From Amoeboaphelidium protococcarum (lineage: Eukaryota > Aphelidiomycota > Aphelidea), in NCBI GenBank assembly GCA_023515745.1, contig JALECJ010000020.1, positions 1,364,001 to 1,428,000 on the forward strand: a stretch of DNA of 64,000 nucleotides, given 5' to 3'. The notes under the pieces were generated by a model. It was not told the origin of the DNA. It searched no databases and saw nothing but the letters and a program-made list of their open reading frames with translations. A program made the translations under genes and the position numbers. Below, piece by piece: positions 1 to 11,969 of the stretch (position 1 is the stretch's first letter; every line of letters starts with the position of its first letter).

Positions 1-2
1 AG

Positions 3-326
3 GATGACGTGAAAAAAGTCGCTAATGGCACAATCGTTACACTGTATGGACCTCTGAAGCCTTTTGTTGAAATTGTATGGACATTGCCCGAACGTCTAGA
101 AGCTAATGTTAACTACGCGATATGTTTCTACGCCGAGCGCAAGATTATTGGCATCTTTAACAAGCCGAAGTTGATCTACCAGAGCGGAATGTTCAACATT
201 GAGATGAAGGGCCCAGTATAGGTGCAATACAAGCCGAACGAGACTGAGCCGATTGGTTTAAATGCTCAAGGTGAATTTATCGAGAATATGATCCCAAAGT
301 TTACTGCTGGAGCTCAAGCAAGCTGA
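3..326 (+). CDS. unrecognised protein, C-terminal part
   Basis: The frame is open from the window edge and ends at TGA 324-326, giving about 107 residues if one in-frame TAG is read as Gln. The 5' end lies outside the window or in an upstream exon. The visible part has alternating hydrophobic and charged residues that suggest a beta-rich fold (for example YGPLKPFVEIVWTLP) and a hydrophilic tail ending in GAQAS. I do not recognise the family. It converges on the minus-strand CTLH gene, with stops only about 80 bp apart. Confidence 0.5.
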
Positions 327-405
327 TCACATTGTTGATAAAGACACATTTTGTAAACTGAATGATTAAATTTTGAAACTTTATACTAAATGAGCATCTA
401 TTACT

Positions 406-1170
406 TCATGATTTAGTCTACTTCTAATTAAAAGTAAAATGCATCTGATCACTATCAATATCCCCAGTAGAGGATTACTGGTTTATAAAATCTGCAATTG
501 ACCACTTTTTGGCATCTTCAGTCGAGCCACTCACTTTGTTATTTCTAATTAGATATGTTGTATGTGCCGCTAGTACGTGCAAGTTAGTCATTTAATTCTC
601 TTTACCCAAGATGGCATAATTTAAGAGAGATGCTACAAGTTCTCGGTGGTTCTGATGAAGAAGATAACCCACAGGACTGTCCAATGGATTTTGGTATGCC
701 AACAGTGCAACTACAGACTTGAGCTGCTCTTTAAATTATTAGCAAGCATTCCCAAACAGTACAAGAACCTCTCTAGCAAATCTGAGTGCTTCATTTTCTT
801 ACTTTTAGCGTACCATTTCTATAAACTTTAAGCAATATAGATTGAATGTAACACCAAGCATTTTCTGGCTGTCTCCAGATGACTTTTCCATTTATTTCAC
901 TTGATTTATGCTCAGGACTATCCCAGGATACTATTATGATGCTTATTGTATAGCCTAATCAATTTACCCATTCTCAATCAAGGACTTGAACTACTTCCTA
1001 ACATCTAATGTTGAAATCAGGATATTACTCTACCTACTCTGCAATCCATCAACATCCATACTAGAATCTTCAACATCATTTACACTGTGAAAGGTTAGAG
1101 AGTAACCATTCTCCAGCAAGTAATTCTTCACCAAATCAATAGCTTAAACTTCTTCCTACAACTCTGTCAT
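406..1170 (-). CDS. LisH-CTLH-CRA domain protein (GID8/RanBPM-like subunit of the GID/CTLH E3 ligase)
   Basis: This 254-residue protein is read with TAA/TAG as Gln. A LisH-like segment near residues 8-25 (KNYLLENGYS) is followed by a CTLH helix pair (RKQFKSLIENGQIDQAIQ) and a CRA domain containing LLAYQNPLDSPVGYLL, which matches the conserved CRA core of GID8/TWA1 and RanBP9. There is no SPRY domain upstream, and the length is close to GID8 (about 230), so a GID8-type scaffold is the better guess than RanBPM. Such proteins hold the GID/CTLH ubiquitin ligase together. The next gene upstream on the same strand encodes GID4, the substrate receptor of that complex. The ATG at 1170 was chosen because it immediately precedes the LisH helix. 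Confidence 0.8.
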
Positions 1171-1475
1171 AACTCTTTCAACTTTTAGAGATATCTTCTT
1201 AATCTACAATATTGGTGGACTCTTAACTTGTAATAAAAGTGGCAAAGAGTAATACCAAACTGCTTGGTAATAGTGAGGTGTTGAGAATGTTTAAAGCAAA
1301 GCGAAGCTGAAAGGAGTTCTGAAGATGAAACGCTTTAAAATCGGCGCGTGATCAGACCAAAAACAAGTGTCAACTAACAATACTAAACCGAATGAGAGAT
1401 AGAAATGACTTTATTTATTCATCATGCAATATAAATGGAGAATTTCTTAGTGATATATATCGCCTATACACATAA

Positions 1476-2426
1476 TCAGCGAAATTCGTACGATGATATA
1501 GACTTCTATCCGTCCTACAGATGCAAACTGAGCTTCTAGAATCTCTCACTATTCTGATGGTAGTAGTAGCCGGTAAATCGTTTCTGCTCAATGTCATACT
1601 CCGCGTAATAAAAGCCAGAGTAAGATGCACCGTCAATATTCTTCACCTTGTGATCTGGGTACAAGAATCGTTCCTTCCATCTCATGTACACGAAAGGGGA
1701 GGAGGCGAGCTGAGATCTAACGCGTTGATGATTAATTGAGGATGACTCATTCAAATCAATGCCCAACTTCTTGTACGATTCAAACTGCTCCCAATGAATT
1801 TGATCGATCTAGGCATCAGTATCCCATTTACCAGTTAGGAAAGTGCTATTGACATCATCCACCATCTCGGCCTCAAAACAAGTGGTAATAGTGGCCTGAT
1901 TGTTAGTAAGACCACTGATGGTAAGGTAGCCGTAGAGGAGATTCCTGGTAAAATCTTGACTCAGAAACTAGACACCAACATCATGAACTTGACTGTTGGA
2001 AGTCTACTATCCTCGATAGACAAATGACGGCACTATACCAGCCACAGAACGACCTCGCCCGACACGCGCACTAAACGTTTCACCAAAAGATTCCTTCAGA
2101 AGATCAACGGGCTGACGAAGCGACGCATTTCTGCTGACGATTGGTCGCGACAACAAACGCTCTCCACCAGCTGTACTTTTGCCTTTGAGGAGTGACATTG
2201 CATCATTAGCTTTACCCACGCCGCCTTTCATTATGACAGCCATCTCCTACTCATTTACCTGATTCTCTTTTGCTGTGCTATAAACACCGTCTTAGTCGTG
2301 ATAATACTTTTAAGGAGTCCTAACATTACTGCCTGTCGGAAGAGGAAAGGCATTCAACTAATCTTTCAAAGGACTCTGGATTGGTGAGGCTTCAGATGAA
2401 CTCAATGACGGATAAGTTGCAGGCAT
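1476..2426 (-). CDS. GID4: GID4/Vid24 substrate receptor of the GID/CTLH ubiquitin ligase
   Basis: An intronless 316-residue protein. The C-terminal half is the Vid24 beta barrel: YMRWKERFLYPDHKVKN, then DGASYSGFYY and GYYYHQNSERF, ending in YEFR exactly as animal GID4 does. GID4 binds the Pro/N-degron of targets such as gluconeogenic enzymes and presents them to the GID E3. The first 130 residues are low-complexity and poorly conserved, as is usual. It lies 306 bp upstream of a CTLH scaffold gene on the same strand, so two subunits of one ligase are neighbours. Internal TAG codons are read as Gln. Confidence 0.93.
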
Positions 2427-2773
2427 TCTTCTTTATTTTTATAAGCAAATCTCAAGATTATTTTAGAAATCACGCACAATATATAATTAACTAAAAGAGA
2501 TTAAGCTGAATAGTTGAAACAATATTCGATTTGATTCCTTGAACTGAACACGAAAGAGAAAATTGATGATTTCCAAAAATGGAATCACAACGTTCGTTCA
2601 TCCAATACTCAGTCGATACTGATTGGCTGTTTCAGACGCGCTCAAAATCATCTGATTCTTTTGGATTCCTTTGAAACAGCGGTCCAATAAAATTTGGCGG
2701 CTAGTTTTAGTCCATTTTCCCTTGATTGAAGTCTTATTACACCAAGTGAATAATCAATACGTATAACCTCATT

Positions 2774-3202
2774 ATGGACAATTCTTAGTATCAAGAGCTG
2801 AAGGCGCAAATCAGCAAGTTAACGGAATAAAATGTATCTCAGGCTTAGCAAATCAATCAATTATTGGTGTAAAATGCATCTCAGGCTCAGCAAATCACAT
2901 CTTAGAGTGTACAAATTGAGTATCTAAAAGGAGAATTAAGAAATTTAAGAGAAGAGAATAAGTCATTGACATCTAGAGTTTCAGATATGGAAAAGCAGGT
3001 AATATACATTCAATGCCGTGACCTGATTAAAGCAGCGAATGATAAGCTGGATTTGGAATTCAAAGACGAGTTTAATCGATGCAGGGCGCAAAATAGGAGA
3101 TTGACCTTTGTTCGATTTCTGTAAGAGAAATTGGAATAGGGCGATACCCGGCTATATCCAGCGATAATCAAGCTGAGATAGCTTAATATCAATCAAGATT
3201 GA
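2774..3202 (+). CDS. hypothetical coiled-coil protein, possibly continuing to 3445
   Basis: The ATG at 2774 opens a 142-residue frame rich in Gln, Leu, Glu and Lys. A heptad-like coiled coil covers roughly residues 5-80 (EYLKGELRNLREENKSL). The frame meets TGA at 3200, and after a second in-frame TGA at 3260 it continues in the same frame with protein-like sequence (SSEKLDALERAVDYIYAGDW) to TGA 3445. An intron removing both TGAs would explain this, but I found no GT..TGTAG pair of normal length, so the gene model is unresolved. It is divergent from GID4. No family recognised. Confidence 0.4.
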
Positions 3203-3445
3203 AGCAAATTCTTTAGCTCATGAGCTAAAACAATATTTGCAGAAACCTCAGCCCGCGCCTGAAGATAGCGAATTATAAAGTCTCTAATCCAGGCGGCTTC
3301 ATCTGAGAAGCTTGACGCGTTAGAAAGGGCCGTTGATTATATTTATGCAGGTGACTGGGTTCCTCTCAAGGATGACTATTCTCGGCCATAAAGCCGAGCT
3401 CCTAGCTCACAAACGTTTCCAGTTTTATCTCGGCGAGCTTCATGA

Positions 3446-4343
3446 GTGATAATAATAATATAAAATCATACTTTAAATACTTCACTTACTTTCATTATTA
3501 TCTGGAATATTTCACTCGGTTCTTAATACTCTTCTAGCGATGAGCAGCAACAGATCAATGACACGGTTGGAGTGATTAATTATTTTTATGATTATTAAGT
3601 ATTCAAGCCATACTATTACAAGTCTGGTTGTTCGTCTGACGGCAGCAACCTGAAAGTCATTATCAGCCGCCTTTGCAGTGAGAAAAGTAGATGATCTTAT
3701 TAATAAAAAAAGCAAGCACAGTCCACTTTCGTCAATCGGAACCTGGATAGATCACATGTCCATTTAACTAGCTTCAAGTGACGCCTGTTTGTCACGCTTC
3801 CAATCCACTTCTTCTATTTTTGAACTTTCGTTGGTTCTTGGACGTAATGCCAGTTATAACGATTACCATTCCACCTGATTCACAGGTGCCGACTACGGAG
3901 ATCTGCAGTGACTTTAGCTTCCTTCTATTGCCTGCACTTTAGCTTGATATACACTCTTCATTTCTCTCTCTCTTACTCATAAAACGACTTAAAAACTTGA
4001 AAATGCTGTAACGTAATGGATAATGGCGATGTAAGTAAGGGCTTGTATACTATCAACTTGCAAATTCAGGTAAAATTGAGCTGATATATCGCGGCTATTC
4101 AAAGATTAAAGAGATTAAAACACACTATTTTTTACTTGTATCAAGTATTATTCAAATCCAATGATATGATTCAGAATTTAAACGAAAGTACCATAAGTCT
4201 TTAGACGCTTCCATTGATGCAAAGTCTATTTTTAACCAACAGATGATTGAAAGCTGATGGATAAGTCCTAATTATTTATTTCGCAAGTTCATCATAAAGT
4301 AGAAAAATCCATTTTAGTCCCTATTTTAATTAATATACTAAAT
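3446..4343. other. intergenic, no supported gene
   Basis: About 0.9 kb without a convincing coding frame. Short open frames on both strands look like noise expected in a genome with a single stop codon. The AT-rich last 300 bp probably includes the promoter and leader of the PP2C gene. Confidence 0.4.
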
Positions 4344-6812
4344 ATGCAGTCAATTCCCAGTAGAATGAGGTCTATGAGAATGGCGTTTAGAGGCAAAAAG
4401 AAAACTCAAGAGATGGATGATCAGTCGAGTGCAGCTGAAACAACAAAAGAGAAATCTATCGCTGTCAGTGAGCACTCTCTTAATCGTATCACAATGAATG
4501 ACATTACTTCGAGAATTAGAAATGGCTTATTCAAGCGATCGGATAAGCATGCGTTCACAGATACCAATATGTCTACTGGATACGGTGCCTAATCATCAGC
4601 ATCCGATGCTTCCTAAGGATTAGATGGCGCAGAAATTAACTCGGAGCCTTTCGAATCGATGAATGAAATGGCTCATGGTGCTGGCGATGTTTATGCCACA
4701 ATTATCAATATATAGAGCTCTGATTTGTCGGCACCGGAAGTAGGTGATGCTGTTGTGAATGACGGCGACAATACTCGAGTTCAGTAAAGTGATGTATAAC
4801 CACTATGCTTGTAAACAGTATACGCTCTTTTGAAATCTACGCCGCGATTAAAGAAGATGATTGAAGATGATCAATACGAAGATTTGCTGTGTAGCGTCAT
4901 TGCGAGTCGCGTCTTGAAGGCTGTCAAGACAAAGCTGAACAATTAATAATAAGCTTAATAGTATAGTGGACGCGTTAGCTATGATTTAGCCGAGTTGACG
5001 AATTTAATCTAGTCTAATTTGGAAACAATTGTGGTCCAAGTTGCGAATAACAAGAAGAAAATTATATAGAAATCTACAGTTGTTGCGGGAAGGCACGTGG
5101 CTTACTCTGAAAAGGGTCTCCGAGATAGTAATGAAGATCGACATTTTGCAGCTCCTTACTTGAATGAACTTTTGGGCTATGAGAATCCTGATCACTCATT
5201 ATCTGCATTTGGGATATTCGATGGTCATGGCGGATCAGATTGTGCCAACTTTATCGCTAATCGTCTCCACATCAATATTGGACTCAATAGCAATCTCAAT
5301 CTGAACATGAGGAAATGCATGACAGAATCTTTCGCCCTTACGAATCAATAATGGAGCTAATATGCAGACAGGAATAATCTAAGTAAAACTTGTGGCACAA
5401 CTGCGATCGTAGCTTTGATATAAAACTACCAGATTTTCATATCCTGGGTCGGAGATTCGTCTGCAATGCTCTTTCTGAAGAACGGCATTTGGTTAGACTT
5501 TGTAGTGCCTCACAAGCCGTATTTTGATCAGGAAAAGCTGAGAATTGAAGCACTAGGAGGTTTTGTTAATCATGATAGAGTCAATGGAGCATTGGCCGTC
5601 AGTCGAGCATTTGGCGACTTGAAATACGGCTGTGTCAGGCCCGATCCTGACGTGATTGAGTACAAGCTGTAAGGTAATGAAGATTTTCTCTTACTCGCCT
5701 GCGATGGTCTAACAGATGTAATGACGCCTATGGATATTCTTGATGTTGTCAAAAAGACATTGTCTGGTGATGTGCGTAGAGAGCATTTGATTTGTGAGAA
5801 ATTGGTCGATGCTGCTTTAAATAAAGGCTCAACAGACAATGTGAGTGTTATCTACATACCTTTACGTGATTTGAAGATACCACAGGATGGCGTTAAGTCA
5901 ATCGCTTAACTAGGAGACTATATCATGCCTGCTGAAATCATGAACTACTATCAGTATTAATAGCAGCAGCAGTAGCAGTAATAAAATTAGGCTTATAATA
6001 CTCAAATGTCTGTCAACGTTACGCAAGCTTCTGAATCAGGCGCTAATCATTAATTCCAAGAAAAGGTGCCATAGTAAGATGTACAAGCATCAGTTCTAAA
6101 TCAGCCTTACGTGTCACAGAAATAGGTACAAGTTTTCAAGGACACTCAGTAGGAGATAATTGTAGACAGTGAAGATGATGAGGAGAGATAAAGTTCAAAC
6201 AGTCCCCTGCCGTAGTAGAATAGTGAGTACTACGATGAGACATCGACAATGCAAGATCTTGAGTAGGTTCAGAATTTGGATGAATTTAAAACTGAAATAT
6301 CTGATGAGACACCCACATATATATCAGTGGCAGCATCCTCCATTGTCATTCCGAGGGAGCCGTCACCATTGAATCGCTTAAATACGACATCAACAGCATC
6401 TGTGGCGAGTAAGATTAGCGTGACTAAGAGAAATTGGGCTGATCCGGATGTGCACGCAGTGTCCGAGTTGTCGGCTCTAGCATCGCTGGCTCGATAGTTT
6501 GCTCCCGCTCCGTCAACTTCGATAAGCACGACTACCGCATCAATGGAGATTATGAATGATCATCAGTTCGCAATGACCGATAAGAAGTCTACAACGAGCA
6601 ATCTTAGTGCAGTTAGAGAGCTACTCCTCAAAGAGAATGATAATGATCTCGAAGTTCCCGTCACCCCTAGTGTAGAAGGTTATCGTCACGAAAATTTGAG
6701 AAATTTACCAACCGTGCTGGAATGTACAACGCGTCAGAGCATTGACTCGGAATACATCATCGACTTTGTGGATAACTACATCACATCGCAGTCTTCGCAG
6801 TCTTAAGAATGA
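4344..6812 (+). CDS. PP2C-type protein serine/threonine phosphatase with long N- and C-terminal extensions
   Basis: An intronless 822-residue protein. The PP2C domain spans about residues 245-520 and keeps the metal and catalytic motifs: GLRDSNEDRH, FDGHGGSDCANF, CGTTAIVAL, WVGDSSAM, LAVSRAFGDLKYG, ACDGLTDVM and STDNVSVIYI. It should dephosphorylate Ser/Thr with two metal ions. The 240-residue N-terminal extension is basic then acidic. The C-terminal 300 residues are Ser/Thr/Gln-rich with a poly-Q stretch near 5955 encoded by a mix of CAG, TAG and TAA. These tails look regulatory and disordered, and no second domain is visible. Dozens of TAA/TAG codons interrupt the frame under the standard code. 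Confidence 0.93.
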
Positions 6813-6986
6813 CCAGATTTTTTATAATCAATTGTTGTAATAGAAAATACAGTTTTAGTAATCCTGTTTAATGATCGTTGACTTATGACTATCGACTGGA
6901 ATGGTTTTAATTGATCAACTCTCTCTGTCTCTTTCTCTCCATTCCTCTTCTGCTTCAACGTCCATCTACTCGACTTGTAACAGCCC

Positions 6987-8597
6987 ATGAAAATGCTTCG
7001 CTGTGTCTTGAGATATTTGTTTTTGCTTATATTTCTGTAAATAGTAAGAGCAAGCGATAATTATGGGTCAGCTTAATTGGAATAGACTGTTCTCTATGGC
7101 CCATCTAAGTAATCGGTGACTGGCATTGCGGATTGGATATAGTCGTTGGTTAAAACAATGGTGAATTATTACGATTAGCGGGCCATTAATCACACTGAAA
7201 GGGAAATTAAGGATAATGCTTATAAAGCTTATTTACTCAAATAAAGTTATGGCAATCAGTAGAGCTATATTTAACGCTATGGGTAAATACCGACAGAGTA
7301 ATTGTAATAACGTGACGCAGAGATTAGTACAAGCAGTGATCAAGACAGATCAGAATCAAGACGCGGCTAAGATGTTCAGTTATTTAAACGTCAAAGTTCT
7401 GGTAATCCATTGTATACAGGGACTGGTGATAGGAATTGTTCCAATGTTGGTACTCAGACCACAGTTCAGGAGCGATAGTATAATTGTACTGGCGGCGAAC
7501 TGGTTTCTGAGTCAGATATGGAGACGGATACGGCCAGCAGGATATCTTGCCAATATTGCAATTAACCGGCTCCAAGTGCACCGGCAATTCCACCATACAA
7601 TGCTACTCTGGCGATGAATGCTAATTGTACTTAATCTTGCTGTGTTCCTTTGAATAGTGTAAGCATTTGATTTAATCACTGATGTCCTTACTTTAATGCG
7701 TGAATGCGAGTGATGTAGACTGTTGCAAAATAAGGGTGCGACTGCCCTGTAGATAGAATGGGATCTCAGTGTTCATAAATCAGGCCATTTAATTGTGATA
7801 TTAGGATGGTATCTCCTTAACTTCCCTGCTCTGCTTTAAATGCCCCATTAGAACTTAGAAAGTCTTTGTATGTGAACGAGAGCTGTGTGAAGTATAGCCT
7901 TACCGAGTCTAATATAACACTATCCTATCAAGTCTAATGCAAACAGGTGAAACCGTTAGACTAGTCCGCATCCTCTGTAAATTATCAGTACTGGGTCAGG
8001 AATAGAAATGAGGTAATTTATCATTTACAACGTATTAGAACACGTTAATATCTATAATTGATGGTTACTTTTATTGTAGTTTGCGCTTAGTATAGATCCT
8101 TAAATGTTCTTGACTCTGAAGGTTTTCAACTTTTATCAGTTGACTGATAATAGAGCGGTACAGCGGGTAAAGTTAAGAGCCACCGACCTGGTTGCTAATT
8201 CAACATCAATTCTCAAGTTCAGCGTGAATGTATCCGCTTTAAATGCTCTCAAAGATGCGCGTAAATAGATTGATTATTTGACTGGCGGTAGATTATATCT
8301 GGAGGTATCTATCGCCTCTGTCTTGATATCTGATAGCGATCTTGTCAACAGGCCGGTTGCGAACACTTTTCTGGATTTCTATGATCTTCCGCCGTTTGGA
8401 AGTGGCGCTGAGGGTTTATCAAAAGAAGGTCTCTCTGGCATAGTGGTTGCAGTTATAGTGTAAGTTTTTCACTTTTAATCATGATTGACGTTAGAGATAA
8501 TAATTTAACGGTGTGTAGATTTGTCATAGCAGTGTTGGTGGGCGTATTTTTCTATGTGCGGCATCGTAGAAATACAGCTGCCAAGAAGATTGATTGA
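6987..8597 (+). CDS. secreted-pathway type I membrane protein with Cys-rich ectodomain
   Basis: Four exons (6987-7658, 7719-8012, 8080-8459, 8519-8597) join in frame to 474 residues. A signal peptide (MKMLRCVLRYLFLLIFL) is followed by an ectodomain with several N-glycosylation sites and a small EGF-like Cys cluster (CDCPVDRMGSQCS). A mucin-poor beta-rich region follows, then one membrane helix (GIVVAVIVVFVIAVLVGVFF) and a short basic tail ending KKID. Introns are 60, 67 and 59 nt and all end TGTAG. The KK near the C terminus resembles an ER retrieval signal but is at -4/-3 (KKID), so a plausible KKXX motif. No family recognised. It may be a surface or secretory-pathway protein specific to this lineage. 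Confidence 0.8.
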
Positions 8598-8721
8598 GTG
8601 ATAAGATCATCTGATCATGATTGAGTTTGCGATAGTTTCAAAGTGAGTTATTTTTAAATTTATTTATGTCATAGTTTTACTTTGTCTTTTATTAATAAAA
8701 TTTACTCCATTGTTGATAATA

Positions 8722-10167
8722 ATGATACATTTCTGGCTTTACTTGGTTTCTTATCATCTGGTGTTTAGTGCGATTTAGGGGGTTACTGGTGATGTCCAAA
8801 GGCAACGATCGAAAGTGGTGAGGTTGAAACACATCTTTCGGCCAAAGACTTTTGAACAGACTGGCATCGTTGATCAGAGAGGATAGTTGGTGTTTTCTAG
8901 ACTCAAGCGTCCGGTGTAAGACGTGTAAATTTACCGAGCAGATTATGATTAGTTTGAGCTGGTAACTGATGGTTAGAAGACGCAGCATGAAGCCCTTAAT
9001 GAAGCATTTACAATCCAACCAATAACTCAATAATAATCTGCTGTCAAATCATCCAAAAAGAGTCAAAAGTCATCAGGCGCGTTGAAACAGAAAATCTCGT
9101 CTCGTTTGTATCCTGATCCACATGACATTGATATGGTGATAAATTTGGCCAAGATGAGTAACAACGCGTACAATGAAGTGAATAGTTCCACCTGGTGGGA
9201 TATCGATGGTCATAAAGCTAAAGTCAGCTTCGGGCGCGACTCTACAGGCTTGAGGGGATACGTTTACGCGTCTGATGACGAGTCATTGATCATCATGGCA
9301 ATTAAAGGGACGAGCACAAAGTTTTTCGGATTTGGTGGAGGTAGAACTGGTATCAGGGATAAGTATCATGATAATCTCATGTTCTCATGCTGTTGTGCAG
9401 CTGTCGACTGGACATGGACTCCTATTTGTCCGTGCTCTACCATGAACTTGCTATGTGACTCCAAATGCATGCACCATTCTGTGGATTAACCAGATTCATA
9501 TTACAACATGGCGCGTGAAATTTACGATATACTTGTGATTATGTATCCGCAAGCTTCGATTTGGCTGACTGGCCACTCGCTTGGTGGAGCAGTCGCTGCT
9601 GTCACTGCGTAGTCATTAGGAATTCCAGCAGTGACATTTGAAGCACCGGGAGATCGGCTTTATGCTGAGAAGTTGGGCATCGTTCATGATGCCATTTTAT
9701 AGAATGGTAGGAAATCCCATTAATTAAATGGAAAAAATTCAGTCAAGCTTTAGAGTAAAAGTGGTTAAATTATAGAGACAGAAGTAGCAATATGGCAATT
9801 TGGACTTCCATCTGATCCTCTGTTCACGGGGAAATGTAATGGCGCGTATAGCTTATGTTATGCTAATGGATATGCTATGGAGACAAAATGTCACTTGGGC
9901 AATGTGTGCATGATTCAAGACAGTATAGCGAATGGTACTCTTGTGGATTTTTAGCCAATTAGTAAAGATGGTGGTGGTGATAACAATGATGATGACGATG
10001 GCCACGATGATGGAAGCGATGTGCCAAGTAACCTCAGAACTCATCTGATAAAGTATGTGATTCAAGTGCTAGAGTACGGCAAGTCTCGCGATAAACAAGT
10101 CATTGCAGATTGCCACACGGAGACGCGTCAAAATTGCCGCGACTGTGAGGATTGGATATTTGGATGA
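8722..10167 (+). CDS. ATG15: ATG15-type vacuolar phospholipase (autophagic body lipase)
   Basis: Two exons (8722-9706 and 9776-10167) give 458 residues. The N-terminal hydrophobic stretch is a signal anchor or signal peptide. Fungal ATG15 landmarks follow in order: RLKHIFRP, YPDPHDIDMV, GLRGYVYASDDESLIIMAIKG, FSCCCAAVDWTW, the nucleophile elbow TGHSLGGAVAA, AVTFEAPG, IWQFGLPSDP with the catalytic Asp, and KCHLGNVC with the catalytic His. ATG15 hydrolyses lipids of autophagic bodies in the vacuole. The splice at 9706/9776 restores the FGLPSDP block, and this intron is one of three that end in something other than TGTAG (here TATAG). The C-terminal acidic Asp/Gly run is specific to this protein. 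ATG6 is in the same window at 58 kb. Confidence 0.94.
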
Positions 10168-10310
10168 GCGTCTACGTAGTGTATACATACAGTTACTGTA
10201 AAGTTGATAATTTTTACGTTTTGAACTTTGATCTCGCGTCTTTCCTTTACATAACCAATCAATCGTTAGATTTAATCAATCTCGTAAACAATTACTAGCT
10301 ACAAAGTAGT

Positions 10311-11503
10311 ATGTTGAAGTCTTCAGCAAGTATATCTAGATCGCGCACCTCCTTAAATAGATTGATTGCGGTATGTCTGTTTTAAACGTATTATCAGAAC
10401 GTTTACTTATCTAATTGCATTTGGATTGTGTAATGTAGGTTCGTTCCGTGAAAACTTTAGATTTCGGAGGTAGCAGAGAGACGGTGTATGAGCGTGCTGA
10501 TTACCCGCCAGATAAGTTGAAGAAGATGTTCAAAAATGACACCTTTGCTGTAATTGGCTATGGTACTCAGGGCCGTGCTCAATCGCTAAACTTGAAGGAT
10601 AATGGAATGAAAGTTATCCTCGGTTTGCGTAAGGATGGCGCGTCTTGGAAACAGGCCTTGAGTGACAAGTGGGTGCCTGGTGAGAATCTGTTTGATCTTG
10701 ATGGTGCACTTTCTAGAGGCTCTATCATTATGAACTTACTAAGCGATGCTGGCCAGAAGGAGCAGTGGCCAATGATGAAGAAGTACTTGACCAAAGGGAA
10801 GACGTTGTACTTCTCGCACGGATTTAGCATTGTCTTTAAGGAAGATACAGATGTGATTCCCCCAAAAGACATCGATGTGATTATGGTCGCCCCGAAAGGT
10901 TCTGGCACTACTGTGAGAAGTCTATTCCTTGATGGTCGCGGCATCAACTCTTCTGTTGCCGTACATTAGGACGTGTCTGGTCAGGCAAAGGAGCGCGCTA
11001 TAGGTATTGGTGTTGCCATCGGTTCTGGCTACCTTTATGATACGACTTTTAAAAAGGAGGTCGTGTCAGATCTGACTGGGGAGAGAGGTATCCTGATGGG
11101 AGCTATTCAGGGTTTGTTCATATCTCAGTATGATGTTCTGCGTGCCAAAGGTCATACTCCCAGCGAGGCGTTTAATGAGACTGTTGAGGAGGCGACTCAA
11201 AGTCTGTACCCATTGATCGGTGAAAAGGGCATGGACTGGATGTACGAGAACTGCAGTACCACGGCTAGACGAGGTGCCCTGGATTGGTGGCCAAAATTTT
11301 ATGAGGCGTCCAAGCCTGTCTTTGAAGAGTTGTACGAGCAGGTTGAGAGTGGCGAGGAGGCTAGAAGAACTCTGGACATGTGTGGGTAAAAGAATTACCG
11401 CGAGCTCTTGGAGAAGGAGGTGGCAGAAATTCGCAACTCTGAAATTTGGACTGCTGGAAAGACTGTCCGCTCTTTAAGACCAGAAAATAAGAACTCTAAA
11501 TGA
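10311..11503 (+). CDS. ILV5: ketol-acid reductoisomerase, mitochondrial
   Basis: Exons 10311-10370 and 10439-11503 encode 374 residues, close to yeast Ilv5 (395). The first exon plus a few residues is a Ser/Arg-rich mitochondrial presequence. The Rossmann motif GYGTQGRAQ, the SHGF loop, VIMVAPKGSGTTVRS and the metal-binding helical core (GERGILMGAIQGLF, ENCSTTARRGALDWW) are all intact. The enzyme converts acetolactate or acetohydroxybutyrate to dihydroxy acids with NADPH and Mg2+ in valine and isoleucine synthesis. KARI is found in fungi, plants and oomycetes but not in animals or known ciliates, which helps place the organism. The 68-nt intron ends TGTAG. Confidence 0.97.
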
Positions 11504-11969
11504 GTTATAATGACTAGTTGATTTAACTGAATATACATTGATAGTACTTAAAGCTTAATTTGACGCGTTTTATATCTAAAGCCAGCTTATTCTTTTGCCG
11601 TACATTTGTCGTATTCTTACGATTACGAACTGAATGAAATAACATCATCCCGAGACACCTTTTATGCGTACGAGCAGCCCAGATTAAAAACACATACCTC
11701 ATTTGGATGTTTGCCTCAATTTCATTTCACAATTTGCTTTACACATCGAGAATGTCAGTCTAAGTGCACTCCATCTTGCTCATTGAGCACGTTCGTGTGA
11801 TGAGCGAAACAAGAGTAGGCCGGTACTAAAGTCTCTGAGAAGTTGAAAGCCATGGAGAGAGGTTTGTTTACTCAGCAATTCTCCCTGCGCATTTCGCTTG
11901 AGCGCGTCTCTTTGTAACTTTCTTTTCCTTACCAGAGCACTCAGCTGTTGACACAAGTTGCCATAAAAT
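11504..11969. other. intergenic, no supported gene
   Basis: About 470 bp between ILV5 and the proteasome gene. A 64-codon open stretch near 11606 lacks an ATG start and resembles no family. I see nothing else in it. Confidence 0.4.

Noticed and set aside
3512-3715. Minus-strand 67-codon ORF
   Set aside because: No conserved feature or supporting context; probably noise.
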